DNA of 64,000 nucleotides from Candidatus Aminicenantota bacterium (GTDB lineage Bacteria > Acidobacteriota > Aminicenantia > S016-38), in the NCBI GenBank assembly GCA_026987025.1, contig JALSNJ010000017.1, forward strand, positions 56,978 to 120,977, read 5' to 3'. Within the stretch, counting starts at the first letter, position 1. Each line of letters begins with the position of its first letter. Made by a program: the position numbers and the translations under genes. Positions 25,688 to 34,033 of the stretch are shown piece by piece. The notes under the pieces were generated by a model, which saw nothing but the letters and a program-made list of their open reading frames with translations, did no database searches and was not told the DNA's origin.

Positions 25688-26941
25688 CTACCTCCTTAAC
25701 CCGTAGCCCCTTATATCTAATTCTTCCTTTATCCTGTCCAGAAATTTTTTGCTTATCCCTGGAAGAGACCGAAGCTCCTCTTCGGAAAGGCTCTGAAGCT
25801 GCTCCCAGGTCAATATGTTTCTCTTTTTTAAAGCCAGGGCCAAAGGCTTTGGAAACTCCGCAAAGGGGAGGCTTTCATCCACTTCTTTCAATATTTCCTC
25901 CCTCCTCTCGCTCTCCGTCTTTAGGTTTATTTTCCACCGGGTAAGCCTGGAGGCCAGCCTTATGTTGGTGCCTTTCCTGCCCACAGCCACAGAGTAGCTC
26001 TCGTCCGGAACCACCACCTCGGCCACCCTGGCCTGGGGGTCCAGAATCCTAACCTCCCTGACCTTAGCGGGACTCATGGCGTTGGCAATGAACTTCTCAG
26101 GGTCCTCGTCCCAGAGGATTATGTCTATCCGCTCGCCGGAAAGTTCCTTGGTCACGGCTAAAACCCTGTTTCCCTTCATCCCTATGCAGGAACCCAGGGC
26201 ATCCACCGCCGGGTCCTCGGAATAAACGGCTATCTTTGACCTTATCCCTGGCTCCCTCACTATGCCCTTTACCTGGATTTTTCCTTCCGCCAGCTCCGGT
26301 ATCTCCTTTTCAAGGAGTTTAATTACCAGCTCAGGCCTGCTTCTGGAAAGGATGAGCTGAACGGGCCTGGCGTAGCGGTGAACTTTCAGCAGTAAAGCTT
26401 TGATTTCTCTGCCGGGCCTATACTGATCTGCGTAAACCTGCTCCCTTCTGGGGAGTATGGCCTCGTCCCTCCCTATGAAAAGATATACATCCCCATCGCT
26501 TATCCTGTGAATCCTGGCGGTTACCACCTGGCCTTCCAGGTCCTTGTATTTGTTAAAAATCCGGTCCTCCTCCGCCTCCTTCACCCTGGAAAAAAGCACA
26601 TTCTTTGCGGCCTGGGCTGCAATTCTGCCCAGGGTTTCGGGAGGAAGGGTCAGCTCCACCTCGTCCCCTTCCTTTATCTCCTCGCTGAAGAGCTTCCTGG
26701 CTTTCTCTATGTGTATTTCCTTGGTGGGATCCTGGACATGGGAAACCACTTTTTTCCTTACGAGAACCTTCACTTCACCCTTTTCCCTGTCGAAAAATAC
26801 CTCTATTTTCTCCCCCTCCCCGAAATATTTTCTGGAAGCTGTTCTTACAGCGTCCTCTATGGCTTTAATCAGATAGTCTTCGTCTATCCCCTTTTCCTTG
26901 GACAACGCCTCCAGAGCGCTTAAAATCTTCTCTTTTTCCAT
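25688..26941 (-). CDS. nusA: Transcription termination/antitermination factor NusA
   Basis: Binds RNA polymerase and controls pausing, termination and antitermination. 417 residues: N-terminal polymerase-binding domain, S1 domain (LEGQVVTARIHRISDGDVYL), and two KH domains (CIGMKGNRVLAVTKELSGE; VAVGRKGTNIRLASRLTRWK). A C-terminal helix-hairpin-helix-like segment (LPGISKKFLDRIKEEL) completes it. It is first in the operon; rimP, the usual upstream gene, is absent. The ATG lies eight bases after TGATATAAT with no ribosome site. Confidence 0.96.
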   Translation of the reverse strand: MEKEKILSALEALSKEKGIDEDYLIKAIEDAVRTASRKYFGEGEKIEVFFDREKGEVKVLVRKKVVSHVQDPTKEIHIEKARKLFSEEIKEGDEVELTLPPETLGRIAAQAAKNVLFSRVKEAEEDRIFNKYKDLEGQVVTARIHRISDGDVYLFIGRDEAILPRREQVYADQYRPGREIKALLLKVHRYARPVQLILSRSRPELVIKLLEKEIPELAEGKIQVKGIVREPGIRSKIAVYSEDPAVDALGSCIGMKGNRVLAVTKELSGERIDIILWDEDPEKFIANAMSPAKVREVRILDPQARVAEVVVPDESYSVAVGRKGTNIRLASRLTRWKINLKTESERREEILKEVDESLPFAEFPKPLALALKKRNILTWEQLQSLSEEELRSLPGISKKFLDRIKEELDIRGYGLRR

Positions 26942-26949
26942 AAGGAAAG

Positions 26950-26958
26950 ATTATATCA
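26950..26958 (-). promoter_or_regulatory. Extended -10 promoter of the nusA operon (leaderless)
   Basis: TGATATAAT on the minus strand, eight bases before the nusA ATG. Only CTTTCCTT lies between, so no ribosome site is possible. Confidence 0.6.
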
Positions 26959-26976
26959 GAAACTGTTCTAATTTGT

Positions 26977-26982
26977 TAAAAT
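26977..26982 (+). promoter_or_regulatory. -10 box of the PilZ gene (leaderless)
   Basis: TAAAAT ends eight bases before ATG 26991 and two bases before ATG 26985. The spacing seen at other genes here favours 26991 as the start codon. Confidence 0.45.
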
Positions 26983-26990
26983 AAATGGGC

Positions 26991-27482
26991 ATGAGTATCT
27001 GGTGCTACATTATTGTGGGAATTCTTCTGGCTCTGGACATCTATTTCTTGATAATGCTCTTAAGGGCGAGGAAGTTTTTCCAGAGGCAAATTGAAATTCT
27101 GAAGATCCGCGGAAGCCTACCCAGGGAGTTCAGGGACAAGAGGGCCTTCCCCAGGGTCCCGGGGTTTGTGGAAAAACCCATAATCCTGAGGTTTCTCGCC
27201 AAACCTCTGAAGGATTTTGAGGGGGTGGTGGACAACATATCCACCGGAGGGGTGGCCATTTTGCCCAAATTTCCCATATCCAAAATTCAGCTGGACCAGG
27301 AGGTAGGGCCATTGGAGCTGATTTTTCCCGATGGGAAATATCCTGTGGGCTCCGCCAAGGTGGTAAGAATTGCCCACCTGGGAAACGATAAAATCGTGGC
27401 CTTCAAGTGGCTAAACCTTCCTTACGAAACCAGGAGGAGAATTCAGAAGCACATTGATGAATACCTCGCCAGACAACCTTAA
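26991..27482 (+). CDS. Membrane-anchored PilZ-domain protein (c-di-GMP receptor)
   Basis: 163 residues with one N-terminal membrane helix and a cytoplasmic PilZ domain from about residue 50. The c-di-GMP-binding pattern is visible as basic DKRAFPR followed ~40 residues later by DNISTGGVAI, the classical [D/N]xSxxG signature. The domain ends with a helix (YETRRRIQKHIDEYL). It overlaps the GAF/HD-GYP gene by 26 bases, so sensor and phosphodiesterase are coexpressed. The in-frame ATG at 26985 is the alternative start. Confidence 0.82.
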   Translation: MSIWCYIIVGILLALDIYFLIMLLRARKFFQRQIEILKIRGSLPREFRDKRAFPRVPGFVEKPIILRFLAKPLKDFEGVVDNISTGGVAILPKFPISKIQLDQEVGPLELIFPDGKYPVGSAKVVRIAHLGNDKIVAFKWLNLPYETRRRIQKHIDEYLARQP

Positions 27483-28521
27483 AGAGATATTACATCTGCT
27501 CTCCCGGATTTACTCTTCCTTGGAGCCGGAGGAAGTCCTTAACCAGTCCTTGAAGGGAATAGTTTCCTTGGTGGGATGTGAGGCAGGTTCCATCTGGGAG
27601 GTGAACTGGAAGGAGGGCAAGCTTTTTTTCAGGGCCATAGTGGGAAGGAGCGCAGAGCTTCTAAAGGGGAAAACCCTGAATATAGGGGAGGGCATAGCAG
27701 GGACGGTGGCCCTCTCCCAAAGGCCTGTTATTATAGAGGAGGCAAAAAACTCCCCCCTCTGGAACCCCAGCTTCGACGAGCTCAGCAAATTTCACACCGT
27801 AAATCTCCTGACCTTTCCCCTGAAATCCAGGGAAGGGGTGATAGGGGTAATCCAGCTGATAAACAAGTCTCCCCGCTTTTCTTCCCAGGACCTGGAGCTG
27901 GTGGATGCCATCTCAGGTCCTGTAGCCATGGCCCTGGAAAACGCCAAGCTCTATTTTTTCCAGAAAAAACTCTTTAAGGAAACCGCCCTGGCCCTGGCCA
28001 CCGCCATAGACAAAAGGGACCCATACACCGGCGGCCACACCAGGCGTGTGCTTCACTATTCCAGAGCCATCGGAGAAAACCTGGGACTTTCAGCTAAGGA
28101 ACTGGAACTTCTGGAACTTTCCGCCATTCTCCACGACATAGGGAAAATAGGTATCCCGGACCAAATCCTCAGAAAAAGTTCGCCTTTGAACCCCCAGGAA
28201 AGACTTTTAATAGAAAGACACCCTGTCATAGGGGCGGAAATAGTAGAGGGTATCCCCGGCACCGAAAAGATCCTGGAAGGCATAAAATTTCACCACGAGC
28301 GCTGCGACGGTAGCGGCTATCCAGAGGGACTTTCCTGCCACGAAATACCGCTTTTTGCCAGAATAATAGCCGTGGCCGATGTCTTTGATGCTTTGACCAC
28401 GGACCGCCCTTACAGGAAAGCCCTCAGCGAAGAGGAAGCCCTGGACCACCTCAGGGAAAACTCAGGGGTTAAATTCTGGCCGGAGGCGGTGAAGGCCTTT
28501 CTACGATGGCTCAAGGATTAA
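27457..28521 (+). CDS. GAF-HD-GYP cyclic-di-GMP phosphodiesterase
   Basis: 354 residues: a GAF sensor domain (about 10-170, e.g. LNIGEGIAGTVALSQRPVII) followed by an HD-GYP domain. The metal ligands and the GYP motif are intact: GGHTRRVLHYS, LHDIGKIGIPD, HHERCDGSGYPEG, and ADVFDALTTDRPYR. It should hydrolyse c-di-GMP, tuned by a GAF ligand. Start ATG 27457 (a TTG lies one codon upstream). Its end overlaps the convergent amidohydrolase by 11 bases. Confidence 0.9.
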   Translation: MNTSPDNLKEILHLLSRIYSSLEPEEVLNQSLKGIVSLVGCEAGSIWEVNWKEGKLFFRAIVGRSAELLKGKTLNIGEGIAGTVALSQRPVIIEEAKNSPLWNPSFDELSKFHTVNLLTFPLKSREGVIGVIQLINKSPRFSSQDLELVDAISGPVAMALENAKLYFFQKKLFKETALALATAIDKRDPYTGGHTRRVLHYSRAIGENLGLSAKELELLELSAILHDIGKIGIPDQILRKSSPLNPQERLLIERHPVIGAEIVEGIPGTEKILEGIKFHHERCDGSGYPEGLSCHEIPLFARIIAVADVFDALTTDRPYRKALSEEEALDHLRENSGVKFWPEAVKAFLRWLKD

Positions 28522-30103
28522 AATCCTCGTTTTTGTAGACTATATGCCCCCCTACCACCGTCATGAGTACCCTGTTTTTCAGATACTCCTCAGGCGGTAT
28601 CCTGGTGAAGTCCTTATCCCAGACGACGAAATCGGCGAATTTGCCCACCCGGAGGCTTCCCAGTTCCTTCTCCAGCCTTAAAGAAAAGGCGGAGTATATG
28701 GTGGCCGCCTTGAGGGCATCCTCTATGGATATAGCCTCCTTGGTGTTCCAGCCCAACCTATTTACCGCGGCGTAAAAATTCCTTCTGGGATCTATGGGCT
28801 CCACCGGCCAATCGGTTCCGAAGGCAAGGGGAAGGCTAAGCTCAAGGAAACTCCTCCATGGGTAGGAAAAAACCGCCCTCTCCTTTCCCAGGCGGTCCTC
28901 CACGAACCTTATATCTGTAAGCAAGTGACAGGGCTGGACCGAGGGTATGATGGAGTACTGGGCAAAGAGGCGAAGGTCCCGGGGGTCGTAGACCTGGATG
29001 TGCTCCAGGCGGTGGCGGGCATCGGGCCTGGGATAAAGGAGCTGGGCCCTCCTGTAGGCCTCAAGCCCCAAATAAACCGCCTCATCCCCTATGGCATGGA
29101 GGGCTATCTGATAGCCCTCCCGGTGATACATAAGAACCTTCGTAAAAAGCTCCTGCGGACTTATGACCAGAATTCCAGTGGACCTGCTCCCTCTGTACGG
29201 TCTTTTCAAGGCAGCGGTTTTTGAGCCCAGGGTTCCATCTATGAAGCCCTTTACGAAGCCGAACCTTATGTAATCTGACCTCCAACGCTCAACTTCCTCC
29301 CTTAATTGGCTTACGGTCCGGTATCCGAAATCCATAAAGGGACTGTATACTATCCTTATGGGAAGCCTGCCTTCCAGCTCCAGTTCCCTGTAAAGAAAGG
29401 GAGCATCCTGTTCTGACATGTCTCCCACTGCGGTGACCCCGTTCTCCAGCGCGTAGCGAAAACCCTTAAGGAGGGCCTCCCTTTTCTCTTTCGCCGAAGG
29501 TTCCGGCGGCTTCACTAAGGAAGCTGCATTTTCCTTGAGGATTCCGGTAGGAAATCCCCTTTCATCCCTGAGAATCTGTCCGCCCGGCGGGTCCGGGGTT
29601 TCTTTCCCTATACCGGCCATCTTAAGGGCCAAGGAGTTCACCCAGAGGGTGTGACCGTCAACCCTCCGCAGGTACACTGGGTTTTCCGGGGCTACCTCAT
29701 CAAGAAGGCGGCGGTTAGGAAACCTTTTTTCCTTCCATAGGGTCTGGTCCCAGCCCCTTCCCACTATCCACTTTCCCGGTCCGAGTTGCCGGGCCCTTTC
29801 CTTTACCTTTTGAAGGCACTCCTGGAGGGAAAGTCCCCTTAAGTCCAGGGTCAAAAGCCCAAGGGAACCGGAAAGGAAATGAAGGTGGGCATCCACTATC
29901 CCCGGGGTCACGAACCTTCCCCGAAGGTCCACAACCCTCGTATCAGGGCCCTTCAACTTCATAATCTCCCGGTTGGACCCCAGGGCCACTATCCTTCCGT
30001 TTTTTACCGCTAAGGCCTCCGCTCTGGGAAGCGAAGGGTCCGAGGTAAAGATATTGCCGTTAAAAAATATTATGGTGGCTGAAAGGGCAAGACCTGCAAG
30101 CAT
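28511..30103 (-). CDS. YtcJ-like amidohydrolase
   Basis: 530-residue metal-dependent hydrolase of the amidohydrolase-3 group. The metal HxH is in VDAHLHFLSGS, and further ligands appear in IALHAIGDEAVYLGLEAYR, HRLEHIQVYDP and FGTDWPVEPIDP. Flanking beta-sandwich residues (IVALGSNREIM, GKFADFVVWDKDF) complete the family layout. Substrates are amides or N-acyl compounds; none can be specified. The ATG at 30103 has GGGAGGAAAG. The -10 box is shared palindromically with rtcB. Confidence 0.85.
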   Translation of the reverse strand: MLAGLALSATIIFFNGNIFTSDPSLPRAEALAVKNGRIVALGSNREIMKLKGPDTRVVDLRGRFVTPGIVDAHLHFLSGSLGLLTLDLRGLSLQECLQKVKERARQLGPGKWIVGRGWDQTLWKEKRFPNRRLLDEVAPENPVYLRRVDGHTLWVNSLALKMAGIGKETPDPPGGQILRDERGFPTGILKENAASLVKPPEPSAKEKREALLKGFRYALENGVTAVGDMSEQDAPFLYRELELEGRLPIRIVYSPFMDFGYRTVSQLREEVERWRSDYIRFGFVKGFIDGTLGSKTAALKRPYRGSRSTGILVISPQELFTKVLMYHREGYQIALHAIGDEAVYLGLEAYRRAQLLYPRPDARHRLEHIQVYDPRDLRLFAQYSIIPSVQPCHLLTDIRFVEDRLGKERAVFSYPWRSFLELSLPLAFGTDWPVEPIDPRRNFYAAVNRLGWNTKEAISIEDALKAATIYSAFSLRLEKELGSLRVGKFADFVVWDKDFTRIPPEEYLKNRVLMTVVGGHIVYKNEDFNP

Positions 30104-30120
30104 TCTTTCCTCCCTGTGCA

Positions 30121-30128
30121 ATTATAAT
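30121..30128. promoter_or_regulatory. Shared palindromic -10 element of two divergent promoters
   Basis: ATTATAAT is its own reverse complement and provides TATAAT on both strands. On the plus strand it sits six bases before the rtcB ATG (30135, leaderless). On the minus strand it gives the amidohydrolase mRNA a leader of about 11 bases with a ribosome site. Confidence 0.6.
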
Positions 30129-30134
30129 ATTAAT

Positions 30135-31571
30135 ATGAAGGAAAAACTTAAAAGAATTTCTCCTTACAAATGGGAGATCCCCAGGCACGGAAAAATGAGG
30201 GTTCCGGGGGTAGTTTACGCCTCCGAGGAAGTGATAAGGGATGTGGAAGACGGAGCCCTTCAGCAGGTAGCCAACGCCGCCACCCTCCCCGGAATAGTGA
30301 AGGCCTCCATGGCCATGCCAGACATCCACTACGGCTATGGTCTTCCCATAGGAGGGGTAATAGCCACCGATTGGTACGAAGGCATAGTCTCTCCGGGAGG
30401 AGTCGGTTTTGACATAAACTGCGGGGTCAGGCTGATAAGGAGCAATCTAACCTTAAAGAACATTGAGCCGAAGAAGGAAAAACTGCTTAATGCGCTGTTT
30501 CGGAAAATACCCACCGGGGTGGGTTCCACCGGAAAACTTCGTCTCTCCCATTCGCAGCTCAGGGAAGTCCTGGCCGACGGCTCCCATTGGGCTGTTAAAA
30601 AAGGATACGGCACCGAAAGGGACCTGGAGGTTACCGAAAGCAGTGGAAGGCTTCCATGGGCAGACCCTTCTGAGGTATCGCACAAGGCCCTGGAGAGGGG
30701 AAAGGATCAGCTGGGCACCTTAGGTTCCGGGAACCACTTCGCGGAGGTCCAGGTGGTGGAGGAAATATACGACGAGGAAACCGCTGAAGAATTCGGCCTT
30801 AAGCTGGGTATGATAACGCTCATGATACATACGGGTTCCCGGGGCCTGGGTCATCAGGTGGCCACCGACTTCTTAGTGGTAATGGAAAGGGCTCTTTCCA
30901 GATACAGGATATGGCTTCCGGATAGGCAGTTAGCCTGTGCACCCATCCAATCAAAGGAGGGGAGGAGATACTTGGGGGCCATGGCCGCAGCGGCCAATTT
31001 CGCCTGGGCCAACCGTCAAATCATAATGCATTGGGCCAGGGAAGCCTTCAGGGAGGCCCTGGGTATGAACTACGAGGAAATGGGTCTGGAACTCGTTTAC
31101 GACCACGCCCACAACATAGTGAAAAAGGAGGAGCACAGCCTAAACGGAAGGAAACTTACCCTGGCCGTTCACCGTAAGGGAGCCACCAGGGCCTTTCCCC
31201 CTGGACACCCTGAGCTCCCGTCCAGGTACAGGAAAACGGGCCAACCGGTCATCATTCCAGGCGACATGGGAAGGTACTCATACCTCTTAGTGGCAACCGC
31301 AAGGGCCATGGAGGAGACCTTCGGCTCCTCCTGCCACGGAGCCGGAAGGGTAATGAGCAGACACAAGGCCATCAAAGCCGCCAGAGGACGCTCCATTGAA
31401 TCGGAACTGAGGAATGTGGGAATACTGGTGAAGTCCGCCAGCAGAAAGACCGTGATGGAGGAGATGCCCGAAGCCTACAAGGATGTCTCCTTGGTGGTGG
31501 AGGCCATAGAAGGGGCTGGCATCTCCCGGAAGGTTGCCAGGATGAGGCCCCTCCTCGTCATAAAGGGTTAA
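30135..31571 (+). CDS. rtcB: RNA-splicing ligase RtcB
   Basis: GTP- and Mn-dependent ligase joining 2',3'-cyclic phosphate or 3'-phosphate RNA ends to 5'-OH ends. 478 residues with the metal-binding Cys in GVGFDINCGVRLI, HTGSRGLGHQVATDFL, LGTLGSGNHFAEVQVV, and the guanylylated His in SSCHGAGRVMSRHKA. The frame is open 53 codons further upstream. The ATG at 30135 begins the conserved domain and is six bases from TATAAT. No RtcA or archease gene is adjacent. Confidence 0.95.
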   Translation: MKEKLKRISPYKWEIPRHGKMRVPGVVYASEEVIRDVEDGALQQVANAATLPGIVKASMAMPDIHYGYGLPIGGVIATDWYEGIVSPGGVGFDINCGVRLIRSNLTLKNIEPKKEKLLNALFRKIPTGVGSTGKLRLSHSQLREVLADGSHWAVKKGYGTERDLEVTESSGRLPWADPSEVSHKALERGKDQLGTLGSGNHFAEVQVVEEIYDEETAEEFGLKLGMITLMIHTGSRGLGHQVATDFLVVMERALSRYRIWLPDRQLACAPIQSKEGRRYLGAMAAAANFAWANRQIIMHWAREAFREALGMNYEEMGLELVYDHAHNIVKKEEHSLNGRKLTLAVHRKGATRAFPPGHPELPSRYRKTGQPVIIPGDMGRYSYLLVATARAMEETFGSSCHGAGRVMSRHKAIKAARGRSIESELRNVGILVKSASRKTVMEEMPEAYKDVSLVVEAIEGAGISRKVARMRPLLVIKG

Positions 31572-32338
31572 CGGGTATAGCGGAAGTACATCCAGGGGCT
31601 CTTGGGTCCCGGCCTTCCCCGGGCATCCACTCCCCAAACCCTCCACTTGCCGGGCTGTGCTCCAACGAAGTTGAAGGTATAACTGGTTCCCCTTATACCT
31701 TCAACCCTCTTTAAAAGAACGGCCCTGCAGGTCTCTATCCTGCGGAGGGGACCACAGGGTTCAATGTAGTAGATCTCCACCGTGTAGGAAACGGCCCCGG
31801 GAACAGAAGCCCATCGGAGGGTAGTCCTACGGGGATAATGGTTAAAAACCTTCCAATTAGGAGGATAAAGGGGACGGGGGGCCCGGGTTATCCCTCGAAC
31901 GGATGGAGGGGGTGGAGGAGCCGCCTTAGCTTTGCGAAAGAGGTAAGTCTCGGCGGAATTCTTCCTTTGATTCAATGGATAGTGGTTGAAAAGTTTAACC
32001 TTTAAGATGCCGGCCGATGGCCTCTCTGCCAGAAGAAACCTCTCCGATTCCCTGAACTTGAAAATGGCCAGCATGGCCCTGAAGCTTCTTGTGGGGTCCT
32101 GGTAAAGGTTCCCTGCGAAGGTATAGGCCTTAACTTCACCCCAATAACAATCGGTGGGATGACATTTTCCCCAGACCTTCACATAAAGGTCCCCTCCCCT
32201 TAGGGAAATAACCACCTTCGTTATTCCCCTGGTAGAGGCTCTGGCGTTGACCCATCTCCCCACCAGTTCCTCTACCCCCTTAAACTGGTAAGCGAAACCC
32301 AAAGAAACGATAAAAAGCAGAGCGAAAATCTTTCTCAT
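31568..32338 (-). CDS. Secreted hypothetical protein with fibronectin-type C-terminal domain
   Basis: 256 residues with a signal peptide (MRKIFALLFIVSLGFAYQ). An N-terminal beta-rich domain (about 25-135) has a Cys pair in KCHPTDCYWGEV and is joined by a Pro-rich linker (PPPPPS) to a domain resembling fibronectin type III (TTLRWASVPGAVSYTVEIYY; GKWRVWGVDARGRPGPKSPW). No family recognised for the N-terminal part. The ATG at 32338 has GGAGGTAAC. It is convergent with rtcB and overlaps it by four bases. Confidence 0.65.
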   Translation of the reverse strand: MRKIFALLFIVSLGFAYQFKGVEELVGRWVNARASTRGITKVVISLRGGDLYVKVWGKCHPTDCYWGEVKAYTFAGNLYQDPTRSFRAMLAIFKFRESERFLLAERPSAGILKVKLFNHYPLNQRKNSAETYLFRKAKAAPPPPPSVRGITRAPRPLYPPNWKVFNHYPRRTTLRWASVPGAVSYTVEIYYIEPCGPLRRIETCRAVLLKRVEGIRGTSYTFNFVGAQPGKWRVWGVDARGRPGPKSPWMYFRYTR

Positions 32339-32361
32339 GTTACCTCCTTCCTTCAATTCTA

Positions 32362-33117
32362 TCATATCTCCAGGCTCATTCCGTCGGAGGCAGCCTTTAC
32401 CTTTACCCCGGTAAGGCGGGCGAGTTCCTCCGCCCTTTCCCAGGGCTTGGCCCTGAGCATCCCCATTCCGAAGTGGGTCATTACCATCAATTCCGGCTTT
32501 ACCTCCTCAGCCAGCCTTTCCACATCCTCCAAACAAAGGTGCTTTATCTTGGGATTGCATTCCTTCAAAACCGTATTGACCACCAGGTGGGTGCAATCCC
32601 TGTAGCAGGAAGGAAGTTCGGGGAAAAAGGAGGTATCCACCACGAAACAGAGTTTTCCCCTTTCCAAGGGCACCTTTATTCCGTAAGTTTCTACCCCGTG
32701 ATGGTGGGGACAGGAAGTTTCCACCGACCATCCTCCTATGTCGTACCTTTTCTCCGGCTCCATACGAATTATCTCCACCGCCGGAAGGAGGTAGCGGAAG
32801 AGAACCCTGTCTTCCCCGTCCACTGCCTGGGAGGGTGCCAGCAGCACCCCCCTCTTCCTCTTCGCCCCTTCGGTCATGGCATCAAGGATGGCATTTAGGT
32901 CTCCGCTGTGGTCAAGGTGAATGTGGGAAAGGATAACCACCTCCAACCTGGAAGGGTCCAACCTTGGCCTGGATTTTGCCATTCTCACCAGGGTTCCCGG
33001 CCCCGGGTCAAGAAGGGCCTTATTTCCCCGGTGCTCAATGTAGGTTCCTGCGGAGGACCTGAGCTGGGTAGCCATCACATATCTCGCCCCGGCGGTTCCC
33101 AAAAATTTAACCTTCAT
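32362..33117 (-). CDS. Metallo-beta-lactamase fold hydrolase
   Basis: 251 residues with the di-metal motif HIHLDHSGD (HxHxDH), followed by further metal ligands in PHHHGVETYGIKV and the C-terminal VMTHFG. The layout is that of the RNase Z/arylsulfatase-like branch, but without the RNase Z exosite arm. Substrate unknown. The ATG overlaps the stop of the CDF gene by four bases. Confidence 0.85.
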   Translation of the reverse strand: MKVKFLGTAGARYVMATQLRSSAGTYIEHRGNKALLDPGPGTLVRMAKSRPRLDPSRLEVVILSHIHLDHSGDLNAILDAMTEGAKRKRGVLLAPSQAVDGEDRVLFRYLLPAVEIIRMEPEKRYDIGGWSVETSCPHHHGVETYGIKVPLERGKLCFVVDTSFFPELPSCYRDCTHLVVNTVLKECNPKIKHLCLEDVERLAEEVKPELMVMTHFGMGMLRAKPWERAEELARLTGVKVKAASDGMSLEI

Positions 33118-34019
33118 TTGAGAACATCAGCCTCCATAAATATTTTTTTAACCTCAGGATACCTGCTTCTTATCTGCTGTTCCGCCCTGTCCACCGCCCT
33201 GCTCACCGTTTCCATGCTGGTCTGTGGGCTGAAACCCAGTTTTCCGGCCAGCAAGATGTGATTATCCCCCAGAATCATGGATTTCAGGTAAATCACCCTC
33301 TCCACCCCCGGTTGAGCTTCAAAGGTTCTTCTGGCAAATTCCATCACCTCCCCGGGAGCTGCCTCCCCCACGATAAGGGAGTGCATCTCTCTGCCCAAGA
33401 AGAAGGCAACCCAAACAAGAAGGAAGCCTATGGCAAGGGAACCGGCCCCATCAAAAACTGAATTGCCCGTAAAAACAGAAAGGAGCACGGCCAAGAGGGC
33501 AAAGCTGAGACCTACCAGGGCCGCTAAATCCTCCAAGTAAACCACCATCAGCTCAGTTTTGGCGGTGCGGCGGAGGAATTTCAGGACAGACATCCTTCCC
33601 TTTTCCCTCAGCACCGCCTTCCTTGCCTTTGCAAAGGAAAAACCCTCGGCCGCCATGGAAAACAAAAGCAGTCCTACGGCCAAGATGGGCCTTTCCACAG
33701 GATGAGGATGGGCTATTTTTTTTATGCCCTCCGTTATGGAATAAAGCCCACCCAGGGCAAAAAGCTGGATCGCCACTAAAAAGGACCAGAAGAACTTTTC
33801 CTTAGAGTAGCCGAAGGGATGTGAAGGGTCCTCCGGCTTCCTGCTCCTTTTAAGTCCCACCAGAATCAGTATTTGATTTCCCGTATCAGCCGCCGAGTGT
33901 ATGGTTTCGGAAAGCATGGAGGAGGAACGGGTTAGAAAATAAACCGCAAGTTTGCAGAGCGCAATGGCCAGGTTGGCGGCCAGGGCAAAGAACACAACCT
34001 TTTTTCCTTCCCGGGCCAT
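33114..34019 (-). CDS. Cation diffusion facilitator (CDF) metal exporter
   Basis: 301-residue antiporter that exports divalent metals. Six helices; the family opening SSSMLSETIHSAADTGNQIL carries the helix-2 metal-site His and Asp, and HPFGYSKEKFFWSFL follows. A cytoplasmic C-terminal domain (about 215-301) is present. Position just behind a nickel/cobalt uptake operon suggests metal homeostasis. Its own TATAAT sits six bases before the ATG, so it is also transcribed separately. Confidence 0.88.
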   Translation of the reverse strand: MAREGKKVVFFALAANLAIALCKLAVYFLTRSSSMLSETIHSAADTGNQILILVGLKRSRKPEDPSHPFGYSKEKFFWSFLVAIQLFALGGLYSITEGIKKIAHPHPVERPILAVGLLLFSMAAEGFSFAKARKAVLREKGRMSVLKFLRRTAKTELMVVYLEDLAALVGLSFALLAVLLSVFTGNSVFDGAGSLAIGFLLVWVAFFLGREMHSLIVGEAAPGEVMEFARRTFEAQPGVERVIYLKSMILGDNHILLAGKLGFSPQTSMETVSRAVDRAEQQIRSRYPEVKKIFMEADVLK

Positions 34020-34025
34020 GCTTCA

Positions 34026-34031
34026 ATTATA
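34026..34031 (-). promoter_or_regulatory. Leaderless promoter -10 box of the CDF gene
   Basis: TATAAT on the minus strand, six bases (TGAAGC) before the ATG at 34019. It lies in the 14-base gap after the nickel/cobalt operon. Confidence 0.55.
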
Positions 34032-34033
34032 CT

